A stretch of 64,000 nt of DNA from Companilactobacillus hulinensis (GCF_003946555.1 NZ_RHOO01000006.1:1-64000), one strand, 5' to 3'. Counted from the stretch's first letter, positions 24,303 through 32,843 are shown. The notes: a model not told the origin generated them from the letters alone. Numbers and translations: made by a program.

Positions 24303-25067
24303 TTGTCTATAGTTCTTTCAGTAGAAAATTTATGTAAAACTTTTAATTCTCATAAAGACGAATTCAAAGCTGTGGATAATGTTAGTTTCAACATTCACGA
24401 CGGTGAAATAATCTCATTACTAGGGCCTAACGGTGCTGGTAAAACTACAATTGTTTCCATGGTTGGTGGATATTTATTACCCACTAGCGGAAAAATTATA
24501 ATTAATGGTGAAGACCGTTATCAAAACAAGTTCAAGACTAAGGTCGGAGTTGTACTTGGTGGAGAGCTGGGATTTTATGGTCGTGCCACAGCCTTGGATA
24601 ACTTAATGTTCTTCGCTGACTTAGCCAAAGTTCCACGCCGAGAACGTCGTAGTGAAGCGCTAAGAGTATTGGACCTAGTGGAATTAAAAAATGTTGCTAA
24701 CAAAAAGGTTCAGTTCTTCTCAAAAGGAATGAAGCAAAGGCTTCATATTGCACGTGCTTTGCTTGGTAATCCTCCGCTATTGCTCTTAGACGAGCCTACT
24801 AGTGGATTGGATGTGGAGATATCCGTAGAGATACACAAGATCATCAAACAGTTAGCAAATAGTGGCGTCGCTATTTTATTAACTAGTCACACGATGACTG
24901 AAATTGAATCATTATCTGATGAAGTACTGCTAATTGGTGCTGGAAAGATATTTTCACATGGCACGGTTAAGGACATTATTAGTGAATCTGATGTTCATCA
25001 TATTGACCGTCCTGCAACTTTAGAAGAATCATATCTAGCAATTGCTTCAAAGTTAAGGAGGCCTTAA
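24303..25067 (+). CDS. ABC transporter ATP-binding protein (BcrA/CcmA type)
   Basis: It energises export by the two permeases encoded next. Motifs: Walker A GPNGAGKT near residue 40, Q-loop region, signature FFSKGMKQRLHIARALLG near 135, Walker B LLLLDEPTSGLD near 160 and the switch His in LLTSHTMTE. The start is a TTG at 24303 after AAGGTGATT. The gene overlaps closely with its partners (1-bp gap, then a 1-bp overlap), forming one operon. Substrate unknown; such three-gene exporters often remove antimicrobial peptides or drugs. Confidence 0.9.
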   Translation: MSIVLSVENLCKTFNSHKDEFKAVDNVSFNIHDGEIISLLGPNGAGKTTIVSMVGGYLLPTSGKIIINGEDRYQNKFKTKVGVVLGGELGFYGRATALDNLMFFADLAKVPRRERRSEALRVLDLVELKNVANKKVQFFSKGMKQRLHIARALLGNPPLLLLDEPTSGLDVEISVEIHKIIKQLANSGVAILLTSHTMTEIESLSDEVLLIGAGKIFSHGTVKDIISESDVHHIDRPATLEESYLAIASKLRRP

Positions 25068-25068
25068 T

Positions 25069-25803
25069 ATGAGATTTCTTCGACTATTTTGGTTTCACTT
25101 CAAACTTTATGCAACCAACCAGTACTTTCTTTGGCTAACTATTTCCAGTACGGTCTCACTTTTCTTGCTGCAATTCGTTGCGGCTTACGTAACTCACAAT
25201 CTAAATGATCCTGCATTGTGGTTAAGAAGTGGCGTCTTTGGACTCTGGTCATCCGCTACTACAGCCGCTGGATGTATTGGCTTCCAACGTTTTCAAGGGA
25301 CGCTCCCTTATATAATCAATACTGGGATCGACAATAGAATTTCGCTAGTAGCCCTATTACTGCCAGCTTCTAGTTTCGGTTTATTAGCATTTCCAATTTC
25401 ATACATAATGGCTATTGTACTTGGAGTAGCTCATTCAAATATTTCAATAAATTTAATTATGATAATCCTCGCGCTCTGGATTGCAGCGGCATTGATGGAT
25501 CTATTAATAGCGGCGTTCTTCTTATTGACAACTAATGCAATTGTCTACGAAGAGCTAGTTACCATTCCACTATTACTCGTATCTGGACTGTTTTCATCTG
25601 CTCCAATATTGCGACCAATATTAACACCGTTTCAATGGCTAATACCTATTTCAGTACCCATCCATACACTATTGAATCAGACGGACAACTTTAATTTAGG
25701 AGCCTTTTTTGTCAGTTGTATCCTATGGGCTGTAATTACCTGGATAGTAACTAATCGTATATTACATACTGCCAGTAAAACTGGGAATGCGAGGTTGATG
25801 TAA
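25069..25803 (+). CDS. ABC-2-type exporter membrane subunit
   Basis: The 244-residue protein has six hydrophobic segments and starts MRFLRLFWFHFKLYATNQYF, the cytoplasmic entry helix of ABC-2 permeases. AAGGAGG precedes its ATG. It presumably forms a heterodimer with the next gene's product, which has a similar size and helix spacing. Confidence 0.82.
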   Translation: MRFLRLFWFHFKLYATNQYFLWLTISSTVSLFLLQFVAAYVTHNLNDPALWLRSGVFGLWSSATTAAGCIGFQRFQGTLPYIINTGIDNRISLVALLLPASSFGLLAFPISYIMAIVLGVAHSNISINLIMIILALWIAAALMDLLIAAFFLLTTNAIVYEELVTIPLLLVSGLFSSAPILRPILTPFQWLIPISVPIHTLLNQTDNFNLGAFFVSCILWAVITWIVTNRILHTASKTGNARLM

Positions 25804-26519
25804 TGAAAATTCAATTTTCTTCCCTGTCTTACTTACAAAACTGGAAAACAAGGTTTGTCTACTTTGTCTTAATCCCTATGATCGACTTACTATTATTAGT
25901 CTTGATAAACGCACAATATACCAATAATTTGAACTGGTCAGTTGCTGTAGCGACTATTGTTCTATCAGGCGGAACTTTGTCGATGAACAGTATGTCACAA
26001 CTTTTCGTAATGGATCGAACGTTGAGAATCGATCGTGAAATGGTGGTAAATCGACCATTTTCACCTGACTATTGGGTATCCAAGATACTAACTTCTGCAA
26101 TAGCCGGATTGGTTCTGATTATGATCAACTTAATCATTTTGGGAATCCTGCAAGCTCCATATTTTTTATTGATCCGCGCTCTTATAATGACTCCTTTGAT
26201 TATCTGTTCAGGGATAATCGTCGGTTTTCTTGGTGCTATAGCCGCTTGGGAGAATAGTAATCCTTATTTCTACATGAACTTAATCGGCTCACTAACTACA
26301 ATCGTTTCTGGAGCTTTGGTCCTAGTTGAGAAATATCCTTTATGGTTGAGAACCATCAGTCACTTTTTCCCATTTTCACAGACTATCCAATTCGTTGTTA
26401 CTGGTTCTGGTCACATCTATTGGGATGCAATCGTTGATTTATTTTGGCTATTATTAGGTATTATTTGTTACAAAGTCAAAATACATAGAATTTTGAAAAA
26501 TCAGGCGCAATTGTGGTAA
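25803..26519 (+). CDS. ABC-2-type exporter membrane subunit
   Basis: The 238-residue protein with six hydrophobic segments starts MKIQFSSLSYLQNWKTRFVYF. Its ATG shares a base with the previous stop (TAATG), so translation is coupled. Residues DRTLRIDREMVVNRPFSPDYW form the cytoplasmic loop that contacts the ATPase in this family. No terminator with a T-run follows; the repeat element at 26540 may act there. Confidence 0.82.
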   Translation: MKIQFSSLSYLQNWKTRFVYFVLIPMIDLLLLVLINAQYTNNLNWSVAVATIVLSGGTLSMNSMSQLFVMDRTLRIDREMVVNRPFSPDYWVSKILTSAIAGLVLIMINLIILGILQAPYFLLIRALIMTPLIICSGIIVGFLGAIAAWENSNPYFYMNLIGSLTTIVSGALVLVEKYPLWLRTISHFFPFSQTIQFVVTGSGHIYWDAIVDLFWLLLGIICYKVKIHRILKNQAQLW

Positions 26520-26539
26520 AGAGGAGTACGAAACAAATA

Positions 26540-26676
26540 TATAATTCATTAAACGTGTGAAAAAACACAACTTTTTCCGCTTAAATCAAATAGAGGCTGT
26601 AATCCAAAACCGGATTACAGCCTCTATTTGATTTAATGCTCAAAAGTTGAACGTGTTTTGTTCCACTCTCTATTTT
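26540..26676. repeat. Structured intergenic repeat element abutting attL
   Basis: Outer arms AACACAACTTTT / AAAAGTTGAACGTGTT enclose CGCTTAAATCAAATAG, a 13-bp perfect stem AGAGGCTGTAATC / GATTACAGCCTCT, and TTAATGCTC. The tail CCACTCTCTATTTT follows. This is the architecture seen at 11.3-11.6 kb. The element ends exactly where the 21-bp tRNA duplication begins. Confidence 0.7.
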
Positions 26677-26697
26677 ATGATCCCTCCCGGAATCGAA
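26677..26697. other. attL: 21-bp copy of the tRNA-Arg 3' end
   Basis: It is identical over 21 bp (ATGATCCCTCCCGG...) to 40221-40241 inside the tRNA gene. Flanking bases differ on both sides. It marks the distal junction of the island. Confidence 0.9.
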
Positions 26698-26772
26698 TTG
26701 CGAGTAATTAAAAGCCTATTAAACCAACGTTTACAACACTTTTAGCTGTCAAAATCACCCCCGTGACGCTGA

Positions 26773-26788
26773 CGTGACTCACTTTTTT
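26773..26788 (+). repeat. Integrase arm-type site, left
   Basis: CGTGACTCACTTTTTT occurs here and at 40112-40127 in the same orientation. Each is preceded four bases earlier by a second CGTGACG. Paired repeats near both ends fit arm sites of a tyrosine integrase. The left copy overlaps the end of the integrase gene. Confidence 0.55.
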
Positions 26789-27947
26789 AAATGCTGACGT
26801 ACTCGGAGAATTTCTCAGCCGTTTCACGATCAGACTTTTTAGATAAATGTGCATAGGTATTGAGTAAGGTATCCGCGTTTTGATGACCAACTTGATGTTG
26901 TATTTGTTTAATGGTTAGTTCGTTGCTCTCAAGAGCCGCACTAATATACGAATGCCTGATGCCATGAACCGTGATACGTTTTAGATCGTATTTATCAATA
27001 ATATGATCAAGCCAAGAATTAGGTTTCATCAAACTAAGTAATTTGTTCTTAGTATTTGGGAAAAGTAATTGATCGGTTTTGTTAGTATTGAAGCCAAGTA
27101 TAAACATATTGCGTCTCATTGTTTTAATCCAATTGTTAAGTATTGAAACAGTTTTATCATCTAACGAAAGGATTCTATTAGATGCAGGTGTTTTAGTTGT
27201 ACCTATCGTTTGTTTATTATTAATATCACGAGTAATTGTTTTATTAATCGTAATTGTTTTATTGATTGGGTTATAGTCCTTTACTTGTAATGCAAGTATT
27301 TCAGCCTTGCGAGCGCCAGTCATTGCCAGTACACGTAATATGGCTACCGCTTTATCATTTCTACCGGAATACTCTTTAATCAAGCATTCATAAAACGTTT
27401 GTAATTGGTCACGATCCCAAAAGTTTTCTTTTACCACTTTTACAGTTGGTTCCCTCATTTGTGGTAAGATTACAAACTCCATTGGATCACTATATATAAT
27501 TTTTAACCGTCTAGCTTCTTTAAAAATCAATGCGGCATAGTTCTTTATTTTACGATAGTCCTTTAATTCAGTAGACCAATCGTTAACTATTGCCTGACAT
27601 TGTTGAGCAGTTATCTTTTTAATTGGATACTTGCCGAGCGCTGGTAAAATATGATAATTAAACATACTAATAACATGGTTAAGTGTACTTTCCTTGACGG
27701 TGTTTTGATACGACTCCATAAAATAGTCGTATACTCCCTTATAGGTAACGTTTTGGTTTTCTTGATAACCATAGTTATCTATATTAGTTAGAACCCTAGA
27801 CAAAGCAATTTCAGCCTGTTTTTTAGTTGAAAAGCCACGTTTAGTGGTTCTTTTTTTCTTTCCAGTTATTGGATCTTTACTAATTGTGCATTGATAACGC
27901 CACATTTTAGATCCGTCTGCTAATTCGTATTGTGTAATTGATGACAT
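26787..27947 (-). CDS. int: Tyrosine-family phage integrase
   Basis: It recombines the island at the tRNA-Arg site. The start at 27947 (MSSITQYELADGS) follows GGGAG; an upstream in-frame start lacks support. The order is: N-terminal AP2-like arm-binding domain (about 1-55), SAM-like core-binding domain (about 60-150), and catalytic domain with Arg in TGARKAEIL, HGIRHS, GHQNADT and the nucleophile Tyr in LNTYAHL. The gene ends about 90 bp from attL, as usual for such elements. Confidence 0.92.
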   Translation of the reverse strand: MSSITQYELADGSKMWRYQCTISKDPITGKKKRTTKRGFSTKKQAEIALSRVLTNIDNYGYQENQNVTYKGVYDYFMESYQNTVKESTLNHVISMFNYHILPALGKYPIKKITAQQCQAIVNDWSTELKDYRKIKNYAALIFKEARRLKIIYSDPMEFVILPQMREPTVKVVKENFWDRDQLQTFYECLIKEYSGRNDKAVAILRVLAMTGARKAEILALQVKDYNPINKTITINKTITRDINNKQTIGTTKTPASNRILSLDDKTVSILNNWIKTMRRNMFILGFNTNKTDQLLFPNTKNKLLSLMKPNSWLDHIIDKYDLKRITVHGIRHSYISAALESNELTIKQIQHQVGHQNADTLLNTYAHLSKKSDRETAEKFSEYVSI

Positions 27948-27996
27948 TGTAATTACTCCCGTTTCCTGTCGCACGGCATGGAGTTTTTAGGAGTGG

Positions 27997-28569
27997 TTAC
28001 TCAAGAATTGCCTTTAAAATACTAGTTAAGCTTTCAAGAATTTCAGCTTGAGTTTTATCAGTCATTTCATTATTTTGATAATTGTTGATAACACTAACTA
28101 TATAGGTTAACTCTCTTATTTTTACAGGATCATCATTCAACTGTTTGGGTTGATTAATGTATGAGAATTTTATAGCTTCTGCAAGAAGTTCAGACGTTTG
28201 ATTTTTAAATACAGTTTCATTGAAATCGACATCATCAAAAAAGTCTTTTACATACTTTTCAGAAGAACCGCGTTGATCGTTTTCCCAATCCAATATTGTT
28301 TGTGCAAACTGTTCTTTTACATAGTCAGGAGCCTCTTTACGAAATAGTTCGCGGTCTTTTGCATCAACATAATAGCTTGTATCTACTAACTTGCTAGCTG
28401 GAATATCCAACTTCTTAGCAATTGACTTTAATAATTGAACTCCCATATTTCTTTTATCATGCTCAATTTCAGACATATAGGATCTTGAAATATCAAGTTT
28501 TTTGGCAAGTTGTTGTTGAGTCCAGCCCTTGTCTTTCCTGTATTCTCTTATGATTTCACCGGGTTTCAT
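27997..28569 (-). CDS. XRE-family repressor of the island (Stl/CI-like)
   Basis: An N-terminal Cro/CI helix-turn-helix (about 5-60; GWTQQQLAKKLDISRSYMSEIEHDKRN) precedes a 125-residue C-terminal region without the Ser-Lys peptidase pair of LexA-like repressors. Derepression by a helper-phage protein, as in PICIs, is therefore more plausible than RecA-driven self-cleavage (inference). It is transcribed away from the early genes across a gap with three matching dyads at 28602-28745, its likely operators. Confidence 0.85.
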   Translation of the reverse strand: MKPGEIIREYRKDKGWTQQQLAKKLDISRSYMSEIEHDKRNMGVQLLKSIAKKLDIPASKLVDTSYYVDAKDRELFRKEAPDYVKEQFAQTILDWENDQRGSSEKYVKDFFDDVDFNETVFKNQTSELLAEAIKFSYINQPKQLNDDPVKIRELTYIVSVINNYQNNEMTDKTQAEILESLTSILKAILE

Positions 28570-28601
28570 ACGCTAACCTCCTAAGGTGCATTATATAAGA
28601 C

Positions 28602-28745
28602 TGTTCGACAAAAGTAAACATTTTTTCTGTTAACACTTGACACCTATAATTCAAAATGATATATTATGGACGTCGACAATAGTGTACATGATTAAAACAT
28701 GTTTCACTAATTTTTTTGATAATCAGTGTCGACAATAGTGCACAT
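28602..28745. promoter_or_regulatory. Divergent early promoter with three repressor operators
   Basis: Three related sites: TGTTCGACAAAAGTAAACA (28602), GTCGACAATAGTGTACAT (28672) and GTCGACAATAGTGCACAT (28728). Each fits an imperfect dyad TGT-GAC-N-GT-ACA. A rightward promoter with TTGACA at 28637-28642, a 17-bp gap and TATATT at 28660-28665 lies between the first and second, so repressor binding at 28672 would block it. Confidence 0.7.
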
Positions 28746-28762
28746 AAAAGGAGGGAAATATC

Positions 28763-29035
28763 ATGGAATTAAAAGTAAATGTGCCAGATACATTAGATCA
28801 GCATATACAAGACTTAGTACAGCAAACCGTTACCGAGATGTTGAAAGATGTTCAGCACGGTTCCAAGTACAACGATTACTTAAACTTGGGACAAGCAGCC
28901 AACTACCTATCTATCTCACGTGGAACGCTTAATAAGGTTATTGAACAATACAATATCCCAGTGACGATGATTGGAAACGCTACAAGAATCAAAAAAACTG
29001 ATTTAGACACTTATATGAAGAAACAAGCAATCTAA
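28763..29035 (+). CDS. Excisionase/AlpA-like helix-turn-helix protein
   Basis: The first rightward gene, behind AAGGAGGG. The 90-residue product has a C-terminal MerR/excisionase-type domain (YLNLGQAANYLSISRGTLNKVIEQYNIPVTMIGNATRIKKTDLDTYM). It may direct excision or activate the early operon. Residues 1-40 form an amphipathic, possibly oligomerising start. Confidence 0.78.
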   Translation: MELKVNVPDTLDQHIQDLVQQTVTEMLKDVQHGSKYNDYLNLGQAANYLSISRGTLNKVIEQYNIPVTMIGNATRIKKTDLDTYMKKQAI

Positions 29036-29079
29036 TAAAAAAACTATAGCTGGCACGGCATGGAGTTTGGAGGTTGCTA

Positions 29080-29253
29080 ATGGAAGACGAGTTAAAGAGT
29101 CTATTGCAGGAAGTTCAAACAGAACTTAGTACGATCACTACCGACACTATTGTACTTGGAATTAAGGAGGTGATGAAAAATTGCGATATTGATATAGCCC
29201 GCGACATGGCTAGAGATGCAGCAGATATTGTAAAGATTTTGGAACACAAATAA
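29080..29253 (+). CDS. Small hypothetical island protein
   Basis: 57 residues (MEDELKSLLQEVQTEL...IVKILEHK), acidic and helical. It starts at an ATG behind TTTGGAGG. No family recognised. It lies just after a 16-bp direct repeat (29053-29068). Confidence 0.6.
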   Translation: MEDELKSLLQEVQTELSTITTDTIVLGIKEVMKNCDIDIARDMARDAADIVKILEHK

Positions 29254-29274
29254 AAATATTGGAGAAAATTAATT

Positions 29275-29496
29275 ATGTTTGAAAATGATGAAGAAGAAAT
29301 GAATTTTATTAAAGAACAAGACGAAGTTATTCAAGCACACATTCAAAATATCGAAATGAACTTAGATGCTTTAAAGGGAAACAGTACCGTTACTTTAAGC
29401 GATTATAAAACAACACACGTTCTTTCACAATTGGAACTAGCAAATGAAATTGCACTTGATGCCAAAGCTATTAGTGATGCTATTTTATTACAGTAA
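29275..29496 (+). CDS. Small hypothetical acidic island protein
   Basis: 73 residues starting MFENDEEEMNFIKEQDEV, predicted helical and acidic, with GGAGA upstream. No family recognised. Its acidity would fit a protein-binding or DNA-mimic role, but that is only a guess. Confidence 0.6.
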   Translation: MFENDEEEMNFIKEQDEVIQAHIQNIEMNLDALKGNSTVTLSDYKTTHVLSQLELANEIALDAKAISDAILLQ

Positions 29497-29510
29497 TGAA
29501 TTACAAAAAA

Positions 29511-29586
29511 AAGGCAAGAAAAAAAGGACTTACAAATACCCGACCAAAGGGTGTAAGTCCTACACATAGTAATTAATACTTGCCTT
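29511..29586. repeat. Nested inverted-repeat structure between early island genes
   Basis: Outer arms AAGGCAAG (29511) and CTTGCCTT (29579) enclose a 10-bp stem AGGACTTACA / TGTAAGTCCT (29525-29561), which itself closes an ACCC/GGGT hairpin. The inner stem is perfect. The outer arms leave an 18-nt AT-rich bulge on one side. Confidence 0.6.
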
Positions 29587-29617
29587 AATTATACCAAAAA
29601 TTAGGGAGATTTAAAAC

Positions 29618-29869
29618 ATGGAAAATGAATTAGAAGATATTATTTGTATGAATTTGAACAATAAACAAACGATTGATCTAGCGACAGCATTTATAGATGC
29701 GGTTCAAACCGTGTCAGCCAATGATACAGAGACGGCTAGAGAATTATTATTTTCTCAAGGATATATTTCAAGATTGTATGAAACACTTGCTACCGTGTCG
29801 GCTTCAATTAATACAGTTAATAGTCGATTAGGTGATCTAATTGAAAAACTCCCCAATGAGGATAAATGA
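29618..29869 (+). CDS. Small hypothetical island protein
   Basis: 83 residues (MENELEDIICMNLNN...LIEKLPNEDK), acidic and helical, with AGGGAG upstream. No family recognised. It directly precedes the replication genes. Confidence 0.6.
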   Translation: MENELEDIICMNLNNKQTIDLATAFIDAVQTVSANDTETARELLFSQGYISRLYETLATVSASINTVNSRLGDLIEKLPNEDK

Positions 29870-29908
29870 ATTTGTTTGCACACGCAACAATAATAAGGAA
29901 GTGATAAA

Positions 29909-30712
29909 TTGACCACTTATGAAATGGCTTTAGAACTAGCCAAAAGAAATATATATTACTATCCTACCGCACCTGGTAGTAAGTCGGGTATGAAAGATAC
30001 TCATGGTTTCAGTGATGCCGTAAATGATGATTTCATGGCTAGTGAATGGTTTCAAGAAACTAATAACAATATCGGTATTAATTTAAAGAAGTCGGGCTTA
30101 ATGGTGGTAGACGTTGATATGCATGGCAATGGCAACGGCAGACACAACCTACTGAAAGTATTTAAAACATATGGACGGTTACCAGATGATACGTTAATAG
30201 AACGAACACCACACAATGGAATACATTTCTTCTTTAAAGTACCAGATGGTACAGATGTTAAGAGTAAGACAAATGCTTTTTTTGATAAGTCTTCTATTGA
30301 TCTAATGTGCAATAATATTTTGATTGCTCCCAGTACCATTAATGGATCTAGCTATGCTCACGTGTCTGGTTCTTATGACGATATAAAACAAGCCCCCACC
30401 TGGTTACTAGAGTTTGCCCAGGATAAGCCAGCTAGTAACGCTGGGTTTGGCGAACCGCGTTTTAAAAAGTATACGGGAGCTTTACTGGACAAGATCGTTA
30501 AGGGTGCGAGCCTTGATGAACACAACAGAAATACCTTCCTTACAAGTCTAGCAGGTTCGATGCTTGCCGTGGGAACTGATGCCAGCAACGTTTATGAATT
30601 ACTGTCGGTTATCAATCAAAACTTTATATCCCCACCTTTACCACAGAAAGAGCTGGACACCATTTACAGTTCAGTTGTTTCAAGGGAACTACGTAGATTG
30701 AAGGTGAAGTGA
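29909..30712 (+). CDS. Bifunctional DNA primase/polymerase (prim-pol)
   Basis: It makes primers for island replication. It starts at a TTG (29909) behind AAGGAAGTGA. The prim-pol catalytic acidic pair is VVDVDMHGNG near residue 68, and the downstream His is in ERTPHNGIHFFF near 106. The C-terminal 70 residues (EHNRNTFLTSLAGSML...LDTIYSSVVSRE) match the PriCT-type helical domain. It is translationally coupled to the helicase (stop TGA overlaps its ATG). Confidence 0.88.
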   Translation: MTTYEMALELAKRNIYYYPTAPGSKSGMKDTHGFSDAVNDDFMASEWFQETNNNIGINLKKSGLMVVDVDMHGNGNGRHNLLKVFKTYGRLPDDTLIERTPHNGIHFFFKVPDGTDVKSKTNAFFDKSSIDLMCNNILIAPSTINGSSYAHVSGSYDDIKQAPTWLLEFAQDKPASNAGFGEPRFKKYTGALLDKIVKGASLDEHNRNTFLTSLAGSMLAVGTDASNVYELLSVINQNFISPPLPQKELDTIYSSVVSRELRRLKVK

Positions 30713-32091
30713 TGGAAGAAAGACTTCAAGACAAGATTAAGGAATTATCGCAGGTACAGGAAGCAAACCAGGTACAAGATGACAAGGTACACCCTTTATG
30801 GTTCTACAAAGATGACAATGGAAAACAAGCCGTTGGTGATTTAGGACTAGCAAACGGGATATTGTCAGAAAACAAAATGATAACGTTTGATGCCTTTAAA
30901 GAGGGCTATAGATATGATAAAAAATTAGGACACTGGCGTATTGGTTATTTGAATTATTTAGGAAGCGTTATTGTACACAAGCTGCAAGACGTGGGTTATT
31001 GGAAGCCTAAAACTTTCAATTCTACCCAATTGCTTATTACTAAACAAATATATTCAGATACAACCGGTAATGTATTCGATCATAGTAAACCTAACTTAGT
31101 TGCCTTTAAGAATGGTACTTATGATATAAATACCGATCAGATCAAACCTAACGATCCCAACGATTATATTTTGAACGGTCACAATTATGACTTGGATATG
31201 GAATCAGATACCCCCACTACCGATCAATGGTTTAAAGAATCATTTCAAGATGCAGACGTTTTTATGAAAGAGTTTATTGGTTACATGTTTTATAGATCGT
31301 ACGAGCCATTTCAAAAGTTTGTTATCCTACGTGGTTCCGGTGATGACGGCAAGTCTACTTTCCTAAACTATGTAAGAACGATCATAGGTGACAGCAATAC
31401 CGCAAACGTAGACTTAAAAGGATTATCAGGTAATGAAGCAAAGTTTAATACCTCTACCCTTTATGGCAAGGAAGTAAATTATTTTGCTGATATTTCTAAG
31501 GACTATTTAAAAGATAGCTCAACCATTAAAACACTGACTGGTAACGATTATATGAAAGCAGAGTTTAAAGGCAAAGACCCGTTTACGTTTAGAAGCTACG
31601 CAAAATTAATATTTAGCGCTAATGAGTTACCCACCTTTACAGACTTTACAAAGGGGTTCTTAAGACGTGTGGCATTAGTAAAATACCACTTTATCCCTGA
31701 CTTTGCGGACAAGTTCAATATGCAGCAGATTGAGGACGAAGCGCCGGCATTTGCTTATAAATGTATGACGGCATTTAAGAAAGCGTTGGATCAAAAAGAA
31801 CTATCAGAAACGCCAGACATGAAAGCTCAAAGTGATAAATGGCTTAAGGACAATGACCATATCTCTAGTTTTGTATCAGATATGTGTGTGATTGATCTAG
31901 ACAATGAAAACGGAGAACCGGCCGGCATTGTATACGATGACTACGTACAGTATTGCCAGAGCCATGGTTTTAAAGCTCACAATCAACAATCCCTCACATC
32001 TAGTTTGGAATCATTTGGAATTATTCACAAAAGAAGAAAACAAGGTGAAGAACGGGTTATGAGATATATTCATTTATCATTTAAAAAGTAA
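30712..32091 (+). CDS. D5/P4-type primase-helicase (SF3), replication initiator
   Basis: Residues about 90-170 form the D5 N-terminal domain. The SF3 ATPase follows with Walker A LRGSGDDGKST near 205, Walker B-like VNYFADISKDY and motif C ALIFSAN-like KLIFSANELP near 300. The C-terminal winged part (GIVYDDYVQYCQSHGFKAH...YIHLSFKK) would contact the origin by analogy with SaPI Rep, in which this region sets origin specificity. The gene is followed directly by iterons at 32111. AAGGTG lies before the ATG at 30712. Confidence 0.88.
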   Translation: MEERLQDKIKELSQVQEANQVQDDKVHPLWFYKDDNGKQAVGDLGLANGILSENKMITFDAFKEGYRYDKKLGHWRIGYLNYLGSVIVHKLQDVGYWKPKTFNSTQLLITKQIYSDTTGNVFDHSKPNLVAFKNGTYDINTDQIKPNDPNDYILNGHNYDLDMESDTPTTDQWFKESFQDADVFMKEFIGYMFYRSYEPFQKFVILRGSGDDGKSTFLNYVRTIIGDSNTANVDLKGLSGNEAKFNTSTLYGKEVNYFADISKDYLKDSSTIKTLTGNDYMKAEFKGKDPFTFRSYAKLIFSANELPTFTDFTKGFLRRVALVKYHFIPDFADKFNMQQIEDEAPAFAYKCMTAFKKALDQKELSETPDMKAQSDKWLKDNDHISSFVSDMCVIDLDNENGEPAGIVYDDYVQYCQSHGFKAHNQQSLTSSLESFGIIHKRRKQGEERVMRYIHLSFKK

Positions 32092-32110
32092 CTTTACCAT
32101 CTCACTACGC

Positions 32111-32360
32111 CAAGTGGCGGCCACGTGGCTCCTATCTTTTAAGAGAAACGGCCACGCTAAACCCTATTATATCAACGATTATAAAGCGAGTGGCCTAAGT
32201 GGCTTCTCTATTTAAAGTCATTAGTCAAAAAAAGTAAAATACTATATTTAATAAAATATAAAAGATACTTGAAATAGACCGGCCACAGCGACCATTTAGG
32301 CTACAAACGCCGGTGTATCAACAAACATAGTGGCTTATTCAAGATAAAACTAGCGGCCAC
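32111..32360. other. Candidate replication origin 1 (GTGGCC/GGCCAC iterons)
   Basis: Copies of GTGGC(C/T) or its complement lie at 32114, 32119, 32125, 32150, 32190, 32199, 32281, 32330 and 32355, in both orientations. They flank an AT-rich block (32221-32275) with long A/T runs. Location just after the initiator helicase matches satellite and phage origins. The last iteron lies inside the start of the helicase fossil. Confidence 0.65.
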
Positions 32361-32558
32361 GGTGAAGCGTCATCATGTGTTTATAAAGAGTACAAAGATT
32401 ATTGTTCAAACCAGGGTTATAAACCCCGTGGTCAAGCAGTGCTGACAGAATATTTGGAAACAAAGGGTATTGTTCATAAAAAGAAGCAATTTAAAGGCGA
32501 CAGAGTTTGGCGCTATATTCATTTAGCTATGGACGATAAAAAAGGTATTAATTTTTAA
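32352..32558 (+). pseudogene. Fossil of a second D5-type helicase, C-terminal 68 residues only
   Basis: Translation from 32352 gives SGHGEASSCVYKEYKDYC, then NQGYKPRGQAVLTEYLETKGIVH and RVWRYIHLAMDDKKGINF before a stop. It matches, segment for segment, the end of the intact helicase (VYDDYVQYCQSHGFKAH, LTSSLESFGIIHK, VMRYIHLSFKK). There is no start codon or upstream domain. It is too diverged to be a recent duplication, so it is probably the tail of a different initiator left after recombination. Confidence 0.82.
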
Positions 32559-32561
32559 AAA

Positions 32562-32843
32562 GTGTCCAAGGGATGTCCATAAAGTGTCCAATGATTTTTA
32601 ATTGCTTGGACACATGAAACGTTGTTATACCAGCTTTTATAAGCAAAGTGTCCATAGTGTCCATATGTTTCTAAGTCTTAAGATTAAAAAAATAAAAAAC
32701 AAAAAATATAGAAATATATATAAGAGGGCAGTCATGTGACTGGACACTTTGGACACTTTTACTACAAACGTTGTTATACCAGTGTTAAAAGTGTCCAATG
32801 GTTGCATATTGAATTGGACACTTACTGGATAATGGTTGGACAC
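32562..32843. other. Candidate replication origin 2 (GTGTCCA iterons)
   Basis: Ten copies of GTGTCCA or TGGACAC occur: 32562, 32584, 32607, 32648, 32657, 32741, 32750, 32791, 32815 and 32837. They are arranged around an AT-rich core (32675-32727) and bracketed by two copies of a 17-bp direct repeat AAACGTTGTTATACCAG (32617-32633 and 32766-32782). The motif differs from the GGCCAC iterons upstream. A leftward 141-codon frame across this region is an artefact of the repeats. Confidence 0.75.

Noticed and set aside
29909-32091. Plasmid or integrative conjugative element instead of a satellite
   Set aside because: Prim-pol and D5 helicase occur in plasmids, but there are no relaxase or transfer genes, and terminase, portal and capsid genes follow.
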